This document shows positions 45,745 through 54,328 of a DNA stretch of 64,000 nucleotides, piece by piece. The DNA comes from VRUE01 sp963774405. GTDB taxonomy: Bacteria; Actinomycetota; Thermoleophilia; Solirubrobacterales; 70-9. The notes beneath the pieces were generated by a model. It did no database searches. It saw nothing but the letters and a program-made list of their open reading frames with translations, and was not told where the DNA came from. Location: positions 222,246-286,245 of the forward strand of contig CAVZEV010000007.1 in assembly GCA_963774405.1 (NCBI GenBank), given 5' to 3'. A program made the position numbers and the translations under genes. Position 1 is the stretch's first letter, and each line of letters opens with the position of its first letter.

Positions 45745-46361
45745 GCGGCAAGCACATGCACTGGTTCCTGCCGCGGGACGCCGACGTGCTGGCGATGCTG
45801 CGCCAGCAGACCGCGATCACGGTCGAGGGCGTCGACGAGCTGGTCGCCTGGGCCAAGGGAGATGCCGAGGCAGCCGAACGACTGCGCCTCTGCGAGCACC
45901 GCGCCGACGAGGCCAAGCGTGAGCTGCGCGAAGCGCTGACCGAGGCCTTCTCCACCCCGCTGGCTCTGGAGGACATCTTCGAGCTCTCGCGTGGGATCGA
46001 CGAAATCGTCAACGACGCCAAGAACCTCGTCGGCGAGGCCGAGGCGATGCGAACCGAGCCCGATGCGGCGATCGCCGAGATGGCCGAAGAGATCGCCGCC
46101 GGCACCCGGCGACTCGCCAAAGCGCTGGAGCTACTCGAGGCCGGCGACAGCGCCGGCGCCACCACCGCCGCCGACCGCGCGGTCAAGGACCAGCGCCACC
46201 TCCAGCACACCTACCGCGCCTCGATCTCGGCCCTGGTCGAGGTCGAAGACCAGCGCGAGCTGGCCGCCCGCCGCGAGCTCTACCGCCGCCTCGCCCGCAC
46301 CGGCGACGAACTGGCCAGGGTCGCCGAGCGCATCTGGTACTCGGTGCTGAAGGAAAGCTAG
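45741..46361 (+). CDS. PhoU-like (DUF47/Pit accessory) protein
   Basis: A 206-residue all-helical protein: MHWFLPRDADVLAMLRQQTA, CEHRADEAKRELREALTEAF (with the H-x-x-D metal motif) and LSRGIDEIVNDAKNLVGEAE. That is the DUF47 family, linked to PiT transporters. The start may be TTG 45741, overlapping the PiT stop and preceded by GGAGAG, or ATG 45756. It probably modulates phosphate import by the adjacent transporter. Confidence 0.85.
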   Translation: MSGKHMHWFLPRDADVLAMLRQQTAITVEGVDELVAWAKGDAEAAERLRLCEHRADEAKRELREALTEAFSTPLALEDIFELSRGIDEIVNDAKNLVGEAEAMRTEPDAAIAEMAEEIAAGTRRLAKALELLEAGDSAGATTAADRAVKDQRHLQHTYRASISALVEVEDQRELAARRELYRRLARTGDELARVAERIWYSVLKES

Positions 46362-46435
46362 GCTCGCCGCACCGGCGCCGCCGAAATGTCTTGTCGTCAA
46401 TTTTCCGGCGGGCTTGCCCGCTACCATCGGTCGCG

Positions 46436-46627
46436 ATGCAGCCGATCCGAACCGACTTCAGAGGCTACGAGGGCAAATTCGTGGCCCTCGACGCCCGCAC
46501 GGGCAAGATCGTTCTTGCCGACAAAGACCCCCGGGTTGTCCTCGAGAAGGCCAAGGGTCGCAATCACGTGGTGGTTCACGGTCGGGTGCCGTACGCAGAT
46601 GAGCCGATCTATGTCGGTCTTGGCTGA
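46436..46627 (+). CDS. DUF5678-like small protein
   Basis: A 63-residue protein from ATG 46436: MQPIRTDFRGYEGKFVALDA, then VLADKDPRVVLEKAKGRNHV and a C-terminal VPYADEPIYVGLG. This pattern (Y-x-G-K-W/F-V-A-L and a final Y-x-G) matches DUF5678, common in actinobacteria and archaea, with unknown function. An ATG in another frame (46611) begins before its stop, suggesting a coupled second gene. Confidence 0.75.
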   Translation: MQPIRTDFRGYEGKFVALDARTGKIVLADKDPRVVLEKAKGRNHVVVHGRVPYADEPIYVGLG

Positions 46628-46824
46628 ACGCCCCCTGCCCTGGCTCTACGCGTACCGCGGATCAGCTCGAGATTGACCTCGACGACCATGATGGCGAGGT
46701 AGCTCATGCCATAGGCGGTCGAATCGTCAAAGCCCGCTATAAGACAGTCGGCCTTCGGTTGCATCCTCGTGACGCCGAGGAAGGCGAGTTCGACAAGCGC
46801 TTCGGCATCGTTCACTCGGGTTGA
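46611..46824 (+). pseudogene. Possible partner of DUF5678 gene, frameshifted
   Basis: ATG 46611 opens MSVLAERPLPWLYAYRGSA but stops at once (R-D-stop). Skipping one base at about 46665 leads to QLEIDLDDHDGEVAHAIGGR, then IVKARYKTVGLRLHPRDAEE and a stop at 46822-46824. Both halves look protein-like, and the start overlaps the DUF5678 stop. A 68-codon minus-strand frame (46609-46815) competes with this reading. The assignment is uncertain. Confidence 0.35.
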
Positions 46825-46840
46825 TCGTCTTCGACGGCAG

Positions 46841-48247
46841 CTAGGCAGGAAGCTCCGCGACTTCGATCTTGCCCACGTCGGCCGCTGCTTTCAACGCCTC
46901 GTAGTCGCGCTCGTTCTGGTCGGCGTAGGCCTCGGCGAACGCCGCCATCGCCTTATCGAAAGTGTCGCCCTTGCCGAGGTAGGCGGCGATTGCGATGCGG
47001 TCGCCGCTGCGGGCGTGGGCGTGGGCCAGGGTCGTGCCGCAGATCTCGGCGTAGGTGGTGAGGGCGCCGGCGGTCATGTTCTCGACCTTGGCCGAGCCCT
47101 TCTGGTCCCAGAGCTGGCGTACGTAGAAGTCGCGTTGCTTGCCGTCGATGCCGGTCGCTTTGACCCAGCCGAGCAGGATGTCGCTGGCCGCCTGGGTCAG
47201 GCGCTGGCCCTGGACGACGCGCTCGCCCTGGTTCTCGAAGGCGCACGGCGCCGCGTAGGGCTCGAGCACGGAGCGCTGTGCTTCCTTGGCCTGGAGGAAG
47301 AGTGGGTCGCCGCTGTCGCGGCCCAGCATCAGCACGATGAAGGCACGGGTGCCGACGCTGCCGACGCCGACCACCTTGAGCGCCGCGTCGACAAAGCGGT
47401 AGCCGTCGAGAAGGACGCGGCGGTCCTCGGGGAGCGTCCCGCGATACTCGGCGATCACGCCCCGCACCCGCGCCTCGACTGCGGCGGGATCGGCGTCGAC
47501 CAGCTCGTCCATCGGCACGATCAGCGGCGGTTCGCTGACGATGCGCAGCTCGCCGTCGACCTCGCGGGTCAGCTTCGAGAGGGCACGCATCCGATCCTTG
47601 GCGCGAGTCTTCGCGAGGTTGCGGCGGAAGGTCGCGGCCTCCTTCTCACCGGCGGCCGATTCCCAGCCCCGGGCGGCCGCTTCGATGTCCATCTTCGTGT
47701 ACCAGACCTCGAGGTTGCCGAGCTCGGCCATCCGCCGCATCGCCGCCCGGTACTCGGCCGACATCGCGGCGACGATCGCCAGCCGCTCGCGGCGCTTGAA
47801 GCCGCGCTCGCGCCCGGCGACGGAGAAGCTCGCGGCGAGCCGCATCACGTCCCACTCCCAGGGCCCCGGCAGGGTCTCGTCGAAGTCGTTGACGTCGAAG
47901 ACGAGCTCACGGTCGGGCGAGGCGTAGGCGCCGAAGTTGGAGAGGTGGGCGTCGCCGCAGAGCTGCACGTCGAAGCCGCTGCGCGGGGTCGCGGCGAGGT
48001 CGGCCGCCATCACCGCCGCGGCGCCGCGGTAGAAGGTGAAGGGCGAAACCAGCATGCGCCCGTAGCGCAGCGGCACGAGCTGGCCGACCCGCGAGGTCGC
48101 CTGGGCCTCCAGCTGCTCGACCGGGTCGGGCCGGTCGGCCGCCGGCGCCCAATCGCCGTGGCTCGAGCGCGGCGCCTCGCCGCGGGCGGCCTTGCCGGCG
48201 GCGGCACGCTCCGCGGCACTGCGATGGCCGTGCTTGGGGTCGAGCAT
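46841..48247 (-). CDS. DUF2252 family protein
   Basis: A 468-residue protein with the DUF2252 signatures: RYGRMLVSPFTFYRGAAAVM, VQLCGDAHLSNFGAYASPDR, VFDVNDFDETLPGPWEWDVM and VGVGSVGTRAFIVLMLGRDS. The C-D-A-H and D-F-D-E motifs resemble aminoglycoside/protein-kinase-like phosphotransferase folds. Function is unknown. It lies two bases from the end of the downstream-reading MFS gene on the same strand and is probably co-transcribed with it. Confidence 0.87.
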   Translation of the reverse strand: MLDPKHGHRSAAERAAAGKAARGEAPRSSHGDWAPAADRPDPVEQLEAQATSRVGQLVPLRYGRMLVSPFTFYRGAAAVMAADLAATPRSGFDVQLCGDAHLSNFGAYASPDRELVFDVNDFDETLPGPWEWDVMRLAASFSVAGRERGFKRRERLAIVAAMSAEYRAAMRRMAELGNLEVWYTKMDIEAAARGWESAAGEKEAATFRRNLAKTRAKDRMRALSKLTREVDGELRIVSEPPLIVPMDELVDADPAAVEARVRGVIAEYRGTLPEDRRVLLDGYRFVDAALKVVGVGSVGTRAFIVLMLGRDSGDPLFLQAKEAQRSVLEPYAAPCAFENQGERVVQGQRLTQAASDILLGWVKATGIDGKQRDFYVRQLWDQKGSAKVENMTAGALTTYAEICGTTLAHAHARSGDRIAIAAYLGKGDTFDKAMAAFAEAYADQNERDYEALKAAADVGKIEVAELPA

Positions 48248-48249
48248 GC

Positions 48250-49878
48250 TCAGACCGTAGCCGGGTCGGGATCGGGCCGGGGCGGGTCGGGCCCGGCCGC
48301 CATCTGGTCGAAGCGCTGCTCCGGCAGGCGGCGGGTGCTCCAGAAGGACGCCAGGGTGAGGAAGGCGGCGAAGAGGAAGGCGGTCTTCAGCGCTTTCAGC
48401 TGCGCGTCTTCGTAGTTTTCGATCAGGGCGTTCGTCGTCGGCCCGTCGAGCCCGGCCGCTTCGGCCCCGGTCCGCACCTCCTCGGCGGCGACGAAGCTGC
48501 CGCCTGCGCTCAGCTTCACCTCGAGCTGCTTGCTGACGTCGGCCGAGATGCGGGCGTCACCGGCGACGTTGGCGGTGAAGGCCGCGATCAGGCCGGTGAT
48601 CACGATCGCGCCGAGCAGCGCCGTCCCCAGCGAGGAGCCGAGCTGCTGGGCGGTGCTCTGCAGGCCGCCCGCCTCGCTGCGGTCCTCGTCGCCGACCGCG
48701 GACTGGACCACGTTGCCGAGCTGGGAGACGATCAGGCCCATGCCGATCCCGAGCACCCCCATCGCGAAGAGGAAGGAGCCGTTGTCCAGTTCGGGCTCGA
48801 TCGTCGTCAGCAGGAGCAGGATCGCGACGAAGACGATGCCCAGTCCGGTCCGCACCAACGGTCGCGGGGCAAAGCGCTTGGCCAGGGCCGAGCCGGCGAT
48901 CGCGGCGAAGAAGAGGCCCGCCGAGGCGGGCAGCATGCGCACGCCGGTTTCGAGCGCGTCGAGGCCCTGGACCACCTGCAGGAAGAGCGGGATCGTGAAG
49001 AAGACGCCCATCAGGATCAGGTTCTGGGCGAGGAACATCGCGACGCCGCCGCGCAGCTGTGAGATCCGCAGCAGCGGCAGGTGCACCAGCGGGTCCTGGC
49101 CGAGCCGTTCGCGGCGGCGCTCCCAGGCGACGAAACCCGCCAGGACCAGTCCCCCGGCGGCGATCACGAACGGGGTCAGCGAGAAGCCGAAGGGCTCTAC
49201 CGGCGAGCTGCGCGGCACCAGCCAGCCCCAGTTGCTCGCCTGTAGCACGCCGAAGACGACCAGCGCCAGGCCCGCCGCGGAGAGCACGCCGCCGACCCAG
49301 TCGAGCACCGGCGCCCTCCCCTCGCGCTCGGGCTCGCGGATCAGGCGGGTGCCGAGCAGGATGCCGATCGCGACGACCACCTCGCCGACGAAGACGACCC
49401 GCCAGCTGAGCTCGGTCGTCGCCCAGCCGCCGAGGATCGGGCCGACCGCGATCCCGGCCCCGGCGACCCCGCCGAGCACGCCGTAGGCGATCGCCCGCTC
49501 GGCGCCCTCGTAGTTGCCGGCGACGAGCGCGATCAGGGCGGGGATCACCAGCGCCGCGCCGATCCCCTCGAGAATCGACCAGCCAAGCATCAGCGAGGGC
49601 ACGTTCCAGGAGGCCGCGGTCAGGGCCGAGCCGGTGCCGTAGATGACGAGGCCGATGGTGAAGGCGCGCCGCCGTCCCCAGATGTCGCCGAGCTTGCCGC
49701 CGGTCAGCATCAGGCCCGCCATCACCAGGGCGTAGAAGGCGATCACGGCCTGGATCGTGGTGACAGTGGTGTTGAAGTCCTCGACCAGCTGGGAGATCGC
49801 GACGTTCATCACCGCCTGGTCGAGCACCATCAGGAACTGGGCGGCGCCGAGCACGACGAGCACTCCCCACTTCTTCAT
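48250..49878 (-). CDS. MFS transporter, DHA2 (EmrB/QacA) family
   Basis: A 542-residue, 14-TM drug:H+ antiporter type. Signs: the N-terminal WGVLVVLGAAQFLMVLDQAV with motif D1, motif A in GGKLGDIWGRRRAFTIGLVI, motif C-like GVAGAGIAVGPILGGWATTE, and a large loop near residues 430-480. It likely exports a hydrophobic compound; specificity cannot be told. It follows the GAP gene (stop at 49880) with practically no gap and precedes the DUF2252 gene, so the three form a minus-strand operon. Confidence 0.88.
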   Translation of the reverse strand: MKKWGVLVVLGAAQFLMVLDQAVMNVAISQLVEDFNTTVTTIQAVIAFYALVMAGLMLTGGKLGDIWGRRRAFTIGLVIYGTGSALTAASWNVPSLMLGWSILEGIGAALVIPALIALVAGNYEGAERAIAYGVLGGVAGAGIAVGPILGGWATTELSWRVVFVGEVVVAIGILLGTRLIREPEREGRAPVLDWVGGVLSAAGLALVVFGVLQASNWGWLVPRSSPVEPFGFSLTPFVIAAGGLVLAGFVAWERRRERLGQDPLVHLPLLRISQLRGGVAMFLAQNLILMGVFFTIPLFLQVVQGLDALETGVRMLPASAGLFFAAIAGSALAKRFAPRPLVRTGLGIVFVAILLLLTTIEPELDNGSFLFAMGVLGIGMGLIVSQLGNVVQSAVGDEDRSEAGGLQSTAQQLGSSLGTALLGAIVITGLIAAFTANVAGDARISADVSKQLEVKLSAGGSFVAAEEVRTGAEAAGLDGPTTNALIENYEDAQLKALKTAFLFAAFLTLASFWSTRRLPEQRFDQMAAGPDPPRPDPDPATV

Positions 49879-49879
49879 C

Positions 49880-50587
49880 TCAGCTCACCAGCCCGGCGAC
49901 GCCGCGGATGAGCAGGAGGACGCCGAGGACGACCGCGACCCAGATCCCGGCGCGGCGACCGTTGCGGCCCAGCCAGGCGCGGAAGCCGTCGACGGCCCGC
50001 TGGGTTCCCTCGGGCCTGAGGAAGTAGCCGACCAGAGGCACCTCGAGCAACAGCTGCTGCATCAGGCAGAAGCCTATGACCAGAAGCACCGTCGGCGCGA
50101 CGCCGGCTTCGAGCTTGTCGATGTGACTGAGCGCGGTCAGATAGGAGACGCCGGGGAAGCTCAGCAGCAGCCCGACGACGAAGGCGATCCGCGGCGAGCC
50201 GCGGCCGAGCAACCGCATCGGCAACGCTTCCTTCTGCTCGCCCCCCTTCTTCGCCAGCTTCGCTTCTTTGCGGCGCGCCCGGCGTTCGCGCAGGCGCGCG
50301 TCGCGGTCGCTGCCGAGGACGTAGGCGACCAGCAGCAGCAGGCAGCCGATGACGACGTCCTCGCCGGGCCCGATCGTCTGCTTGCTGGTGCTGACCGCGC
50401 CCGAGTTATGCAGGGCGAGGACGATCACCAGGCCGAGCGCGATGCTGGTCGTGTAGGCGCCGAGCAGGTAGCCCAGCATCAGCCGCTTCGGGCGCTCGGT
50501 CAGCAGCATCAGGGTCACCGCGGCGAGCAGGGTCGGGTTGAACATCGCCAACAGCGAAAGCAGGAAGATCTGACCGAGGTCGCTCAC
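49880..50587 (-). CDS. GAP-family membrane protein
   Basis: A 235-residue protein with six TM segments: IFLLSLLAMFNPTLLAAVTL, LMLGYLLGAYTTSIALGLVI, and later IAFVVGLLLSFPGVSYLTAL. A charged cytoplasmic loop (RERRARRKEAKLAKKGGEQK) splits the halves. This matches the GAP/Sap family (relatives of mycobacterial Gap and sulfolipid-addressing protein) tied to transport of cell-surface glycolipids. It leads the GAP-MFS-DUF2252 operon and is divergent from dtd. Confidence 0.8.
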   Translation of the reverse strand: MSDLGQIFLLSLLAMFNPTLLAAVTLMLLTERPKRLMLGYLLGAYTTSIALGLVIVLALHNSGAVSTSKQTIGPGEDVVIGCLLLLVAYVLGSDRDARLRERRARRKEAKLAKKGGEQKEALPMRLLGRGSPRIAFVVGLLLSFPGVSYLTALSHIDKLEAGVAPTVLLVIGFCLMQQLLLEVPLVGYFLRPEGTQRAVDGFRAWLGRNGRRAGIWVAVVLGVLLLIRGVAGLVS

Positions 50588-50671
50588 CCAGCAAGCATTC
50601 TCTACTTAAATCACCTTCGAGTGTGAACGGGATCGAATCCGGATGACCATCTTCTTCGTCGAGAGGCCTCA

Positions 50672-51089
50672 GTGAGGGCGCTTGTCCAGCGCGTCAGCCA
50701 GGCCGCGGTCGACGTCGAGGGCGAGCGTGTCGCCCAGATCGGGCCGGGGCTGCTGGTCCTGCTCGGCGTGCGCCGCGGCGACACGCCCGAACAGGCCGAC
50801 CGGCTCGCCGAGAAGGTGCGGGCGTTGCGAATCTTCGACGACGCCGAGGGGAGGATGAACGAGCCGCTGGGCGAGCGCGAGGTCGCTCTGCGTCAGCCAG
50901 TTCACCCTCTACGGCGACACCCGCAAGGGCAACCGCCCCAGCTACATGGACGCGGCCCCCGGCCCCGAGGCAGAGCCGCTCTACGACCGCTTCTGCGAGC
51001 GCCTCGGCGCCGCCAAGGGCGTCTTCGGCGCCTGCATGGGCGTCGCGCTCGTCAACGACGGCCCCGTGACCCTGACCCTTGAGACCTGA
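50672..51089 (+). CDS. dtd: D-aminoacyl-tRNA deacylase (one frameshift)
   Basis: Hydrolyses D-aminoacyl-tRNAs in the cytoplasm. It starts GTG 50672: VRALVQRVSQAAVDVEGERV, with GLLVLLGVRRGDTPEQA and RIFDDAEGRMNEPL. Then an extra G at about 50885 (gtcGctctgc) shifts the frame; without it the conserved CVSQFTLYGDTRKGNRPSY (substrate Thr/Ser pocket) and GVFGACMGVALVNDGPVTL (Gly-cis-Pro-like) follow, ending at TGA 51087-51089. The corrected length of about 138 residues fits. The frameshift is probably a consensus error. Confidence 0.87.
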
Positions 51090-51096
51090 GCTCCGC

Positions 51097-51141
51097 TCCG
51101 GTGCGCTTTATGTGGCTATATCCCGCATAAAGCGCACCGGA
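51097..51141 (+). repeat. Palindromic hairpin repeat, family A, copy 2
   Basis: TCCGGTGCGCTTTATG (51097-51112) pairs perfectly with 51126-51141. Compared with copy 1, several stem pairs have changed together (C-G to T-A, and the inner CCC/GGG replaced by G/C). It lies seven bases after the dtd stop and five bases from the convergent pdxH stop. Confidence 0.85.
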
Positions 51142-51146
51142 AGGCT

Positions 51147-51728
51147 CTACGGGGCGAGCAGGGTCTGGCGCCAGGCGCCCCCCACCGCCTCGAAGAGCCG
51201 GCGGCTGTGCAGGCGGTCCTCGGCTTCCTGCCAGAACTCGATGCGTTCGGGGGTGAGCCGCACGGCGCCCCAGTCCTCGGGGCACGGCACCGGACCCTCC
51301 CCCAGCTCATTCCGCAGCGCCTTGAGCCGACTGCGCAGCGACTCCAGACCCTCGATCTCCTCCCCCTGCCTGGAAATGTGCGCCTGCAGTCGGTGACTAC
51401 GAGGTCGCTCGGCAAAAAGCTCCTCAGCCAATGCCCGCTCGGCGATCTCGGCTCGGCCCTCGACCCTGACCTGGCGGCCGAGTGCCGGCCAGTGGAACAC
51501 GGCCGCTACGCGTGGGCTGATCCGCAACTCTTCGACCTTGCGCGTCCAGAGCGCGCTGGTGAAGATGAGCCGATCGCCTTCGAGCCGCTTCAGCGAGACA
51601 ACTCGCGCCGACGGCTCTCCGTCAGCGCCACTGGTCGCCAGGGTCATCGCCATCGGCGCCTCCACGCCGGCCACCCGCGCCTCGGCCAACCAACGATCGA
51701 GCTGCAGCAGCGGGCCACCCTCCGTCAT
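51147..51728 (-). CDS. pdxH: Pyridoxamine 5'-phosphate oxidase family protein
   Basis: A 193-residue FMN-binding split-barrel protein. From ATG 51728: MTEGGPLLQLDRWLAEARVA, then AMTLATSGADGEPSARVVSL (FMN site), a R-K-x-x-E-L segment (SALWTRKVEEL), AAVFHWPALGRQVRVEGRAE and the C-terminal PERIEFWQEAEDRLHSRRLF matching the PdxH dimer/PLP-binding motif. It converts PNP/PMP to PLP. The TTGGAGGGCGG site supports ATG 51728 over the longer frame. The gene symbol is by similarity; a pyridoxamine-oxidase-like enzyme of other specificity is possible. Confidence 0.8.
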   Translation of the reverse strand: MTEGGPLLQLDRWLAEARVAGVEAPMAMTLATSGADGEPSARVVSLKRLEGDRLIFTSALWTRKVEELRISPRVAAVFHWPALGRQVRVEGRAEIAERALAEELFAERPRSHRLQAHISRQGEEIEGLESLRSRLKALRNELGEGPVPCPEDWGAVRLTPERIEFWQEAEDRLHSRRLFEAVGGAWRQTLLAP

Positions 51729-51809
51729 CCGCCCTCCAAAAACCGTCCCAGAGACGGAAAAGGGAGGGAGCGCCGGTTGAGGTTGCGCATATTCAATTGG
51801 TAGCATAAT

Positions 51810-51831
51810 TCAGATTACAAATGCAATCTGA
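51810..51831. promoter_or_regulatory. Operator overlapping the tetR start codon
   Basis: TCAGATT (51810-51816) and AATCTGA (51825-51831) form a perfect 7-bp inverted repeat with an 8-base spacer that includes the tetR ATG (51821). A repressor bound there would block transcription or translation of the operon; the site is also in the promoter of the divergent pdxH. Confidence 0.6.
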
Positions 51832-52468
51832 GATTCAAAGTAGGCCGAAGCGCGAGACTCGGGCCGAAAAGCAGGCCCGCACCCGCACTGAGCTGATCGC
51901 CACCGCCGCGACCGTCTTCGCTCGACGCGGCTATGAGGGCGCGTCGGTGGAGCAGATCGCCGAGCAGGCCGGCTACTCGCACGGCGCCGTCTACTCCAAC
52001 TTCGCCGGCAAGTCCGACCTCTTCCTCGCCGTCTTTGAGCAGTACATGGCCGATCGCGGCCAGGAGCTGGCGGCGACGCAGGCGGGGATTGCCGAGGACG
52101 CGCCGTTGGAGACCCGCGCCCGTGCTCTCGCCGACCAGTGGATGGAGCGCTTCGCCGAGGATCGCGAGTCCTTCCTCCTCCACCTCGAGTTCCTCGCCGC
52201 CAGCCGCCGTGAGCCCGAGCTGGCCAAGCGCTTCGGCAGCCGCTCGGCCGCGCTGCGCGAGACGATCGCCGCCTTCATCGCCCACCAGCAGGAGAAGGAA
52301 GGCCTTGAGGCTCCTCTCCCTCCGGCCGAGCTGGCGCTGATCCTGCGCGCGCTGGGGATCGGCCTCGCGATCGAAGCCCTGGTCAGTCCCGACGCGGTGC
52401 GTGACGACCTCTACGGCGACTTCGTCGAGCTGCTGGTCTCGATGCTGCGCGAGCGGGCCACTCGATGA
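51821..52468 (+). CDS. TetR-family regulator
   Basis: A 215-residue protein with HTH domain RTELIATAATVFARRGYEGA, SVEQIAEQAGYSHGAVYSNF, followed by an effector domain (QWMERFAEDRESFLLHLEFL). The N-terminal MQSEIQSRPKRETRAEKQAR is basic. The start ATG lies inside a palindrome and there is no SD, so the mRNA may be leaderless. The stop overlaps the ATG of a methyltransferase gene; the three-gene set tetR-methyltransferase-GNAT is probably one autoregulated operon. Confidence 0.82.
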   Translation: MQSEIQSRPKRETRAEKQARTRTELIATAATVFARRGYEGASVEQIAEQAGYSHGAVYSNFAGKSDLFLAVFEQYMADRGQELAATQAGIAEDAPLETRARALADQWMERFAEDRESFLLHLEFLAASRREPELAKRFGSRSAALRETIAAFIAHQQEKEGLEAPLPPAELALILRALGIGLAIEALVSPDAVRDDLYGDFVELLVSMLRERATR

Positions 52469-53214
52469 GCGGCCCCGCCTACGACGAGCTCGGCGTCAAC
52501 TACTCGGACTTCCGGCGCGCCGACCCGCGCATCGAGGCGCGGGTCTGGGCGGCGCTGGACGATGCCCGCAGCGTCGTCAACGTCGGTGCCGGCACCGGCT
52601 CCTACGAGCCGCGCGACGGGGAGGTGATCGCGGTCGAGCCCTCGCCGCTGATGATCGCCAAGCGCCCGCCCGGCGCGGCTCCGGCGCTCGAGGGCGTCGC
52701 CGAGGCCCTGCCGCTCGCCGACGACAGCGTCGACGCCGCGATGGCGACCCTGACCATCCATCACTGGAGCGACCTCGGCGCCGGCCTGGCCGAGATGCGT
52801 CGCGTCGCCCGCAAGCGGATCGTGCTGCTGACGATCGACGCTGAGAAGAACGCCGAGATCTGGACGCTCGCCGAGTACTTTCCCGAGGCGATGGCGCTGG
52901 AGGAAGAGGCGATGCCCTCCATCGCCTCGCTCGAGGCCCTGCTGCCGGGAGCGAGAATCGAGACCGTGCCGGTGCCCAGCCGCTGTCGCGACGAATTCAC
53001 CAGCGCCCTCTGGGACCGGCCCGAGCTGTTCCTCGAGCCCGCCACGCTGCGCGCCAGCTCGCTCTGGCACCGGCTCGACCCGGCGGTCGTCGAGCGCGGC
53101 CAGAAGCGCCTGCGCGCCGACCTCGAGAGCGGCCGCTGGGACGAGTGCCACGGTCACTTGCGCGCCCTGCCCGAGCTCGACATCGGCCTGCGGCTGGTTC
53201 GGGCCGAGCTGTGA
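52465..53214 (+). CDS. SAM-dependent class I methyltransferase
   Basis: A 249-residue protein. Motif I is SVVNVGAGTGSYEPRDGEVI, motif II includes IAVEPSPLMIAKRPPGAAP, and motif IV-like DDSVDAAMATLTIHHWSDLG is typical of the Methyltransf_11 (UbiE/BioC-like) group. The C-terminal part (LWDRPELFLEPATLRASSLW) resembles small-molecule methyltransferases. The substrate is unknown. It overlaps the upstream tetR and the downstream GNAT gene by four bases on each side. Confidence 0.83.
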   Translation: MSGPAYDELGVNYSDFRRADPRIEARVWAALDDARSVVNVGAGTGSYEPRDGEVIAVEPSPLMIAKRPPGAAPALEGVAEALPLADDSVDAAMATLTIHHWSDLGAGLAEMRRVARKRIVLLTIDAEKNAEIWTLAEYFPEAMALEEEAMPSIASLEALLPGARIETVPVPSRCRDEFTSALWDRPELFLEPATLRASSLWHRLDPAVVERGQKRLRADLESGRWDECHGHLRALPELDIGLRLVRAEL

Positions 53215-53693
53215 TCCGCGCCGCCGGAGACGAGGACGCGGAGGCGATCGTCGCGCTCTGGACCGAGGCCTATTACGACGAAGGCGAGGGCGGTCGCGAC
53301 GCCCCCTACGCGCGGGCCGACTTCGAGCAGACGCAGGCCGCCGCCGCGCACCTGCTCGTCGCCGAGCAAGACGGCGCCGTGGTCGGCGTCGTCGCCCTGC
53401 TCGCCCCCGATCAACCAAGCCGCGCCGTCGCCCTCCCGGACGAGGCCGAACTCGCCCGCCTCGTCGTCAGCTCGACCTTCCGCCGCCAGGGCGTCGGCCG
53501 CGCGCTCGCCGACCGCTGCGCCGAGCTGACCCGCAGCGAGGAATGGTCCGCAATCTCGCTCTGGAGCCGCCCCTACCAGCGCGCCGGCCACCGCCTCTAC
53601 GAGTCGCTCGGCTACCGGCGCAGGCCCGAGCGCGACAGCGTCGACGAGACCGGCTTCGACCGCCTCGTCTTCCGCCTCGACCTCGAGAGCTAG
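53211..53693 (+). CDS. GNAT-family N-acetyltransferase
   Basis: A 160-residue protein from GTG 53211 (VIRAAGDEDAEAIVALWTEA). The acetyl-CoA motif A is ELARLVVSSTFRRQGVGRAL (Q/R-x-x-G-x-G/A) and motif B is GHRLYESLGYRRRPE. The GTGA overlap with the methyltransferase shows coupling. It may modify the same small molecule. The end overlaps the convergent tetR (53690) by four bases. Confidence 0.82.
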   Translation: MIRAAGDEDAEAIVALWTEAYYDEGEGGRDAPYARADFEQTQAAAAHLLVAEQDGAVVGVVALLAPDQPSRAVALPDEAELARLVVSSTFRRQGVGRALADRCAELTRSEEWSAISLWSRPYQRAGHRLYESLGYRRRPERDSVDETGFDRLVFRLDLES

Positions 53694-54328
53694 TTGCCGA
53701 CCGAGCCCAGCGCGTCGTCGATGAAGGGGCCGAGCAGCTCGCCGGCCTTGGCGGCGGTGGTCTCGGGGTCGTCGCCGGGGGCGGTGATGTAGCTGATCGC
53801 GAGGCGGACCAGGGACTCGGCCAGCAGCTTCACCTTGACGGCGGGCGCCTCGGGCCAGCCCGCTTCGATCGTCGCCGTCAGGCGGGCGGTCGCCCACTGG
53901 ACGACGGGCATGCCCTGGGTGGTGACGAAGGGCAGCATGCCGCCGGTGCCGTCGTCGCTGAGCAGGATGCGGACCAGCGGGCCCTCGCCGGCGGAGCTGA
54001 GGAAGAGTTCGAGCGCGGCGCCGACGGCGGCGCGGGGATCGTCGAGGTGCTCGCGCACGGCCGCGTCGACGCCGTCGAGGAAGCGCTCGCCCTCATGGAT
54101 GACGAAAGCCTGGCCGAACTCGGCCCGGTTGCCGAACTCCTTGTAGAGGGTCTGGCGGCTGACGCCGGCGACCGCGGCGATGTTCGACATCGTGATCTCA
54201 GACCAGGCCTTCGTCTCCAGCTGGTCGCGGGCGGCGCCGAAGAGGGTCTCGCGCAACAGCTGCCGCGCGGCCTCGGGGTATGGCGTGCGGCCGGCCACCG
54301 CCGGGATCGTGCCAGCGGCAGCGGTCAC
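53690..54328 (-). CDS. TetR-family regulator of the alkane hydroxylase operon
   Basis: A 212-residue protein from GTG 54328: a Pro/Ala-rich start (VTAAAGTIPAVAGRTPYPEA), HTH domain (ITMSNIAAVAGVSRQTLYKE) and an all-helical C-terminal domain (LAESLVRLAISYITAPGDDP). The GTG overlaps the rubredoxin stop (GTGA), so it is the third gene of the alkB-rubredoxin-tetR operon, the common alkU-like layout of actinobacteria. It probably binds the palindrome at 55788-55816. Confidence 0.83.
   Translation of the reverse strand: MTAAAGTIPAVAGRTPYPEAARQLLRETLFGAARDQLETKAWSEITMSNIAAVAGVSRQTLYKEFGNRAEFGQAFVIHEGERFLDGVDAAVREHLDDPRAAVGAALELFLSSAGEGPLVRILLSDDGTGGMLPFVTTQGMPVVQWATARLTATIEAGWPEAPAVKVKLLAESLVRLAISYITAPGDDPETTAAKAGELLGPFIDDALGSVGN

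Noticed and set aside
46609..46815. A 68-codon minus-strand frame
   Set aside because: Plausible composition, but it overlaps the end of the DUF5678 gene and competes with a plus-strand frame whose start is coupled to that gene. Not decided with certainty.
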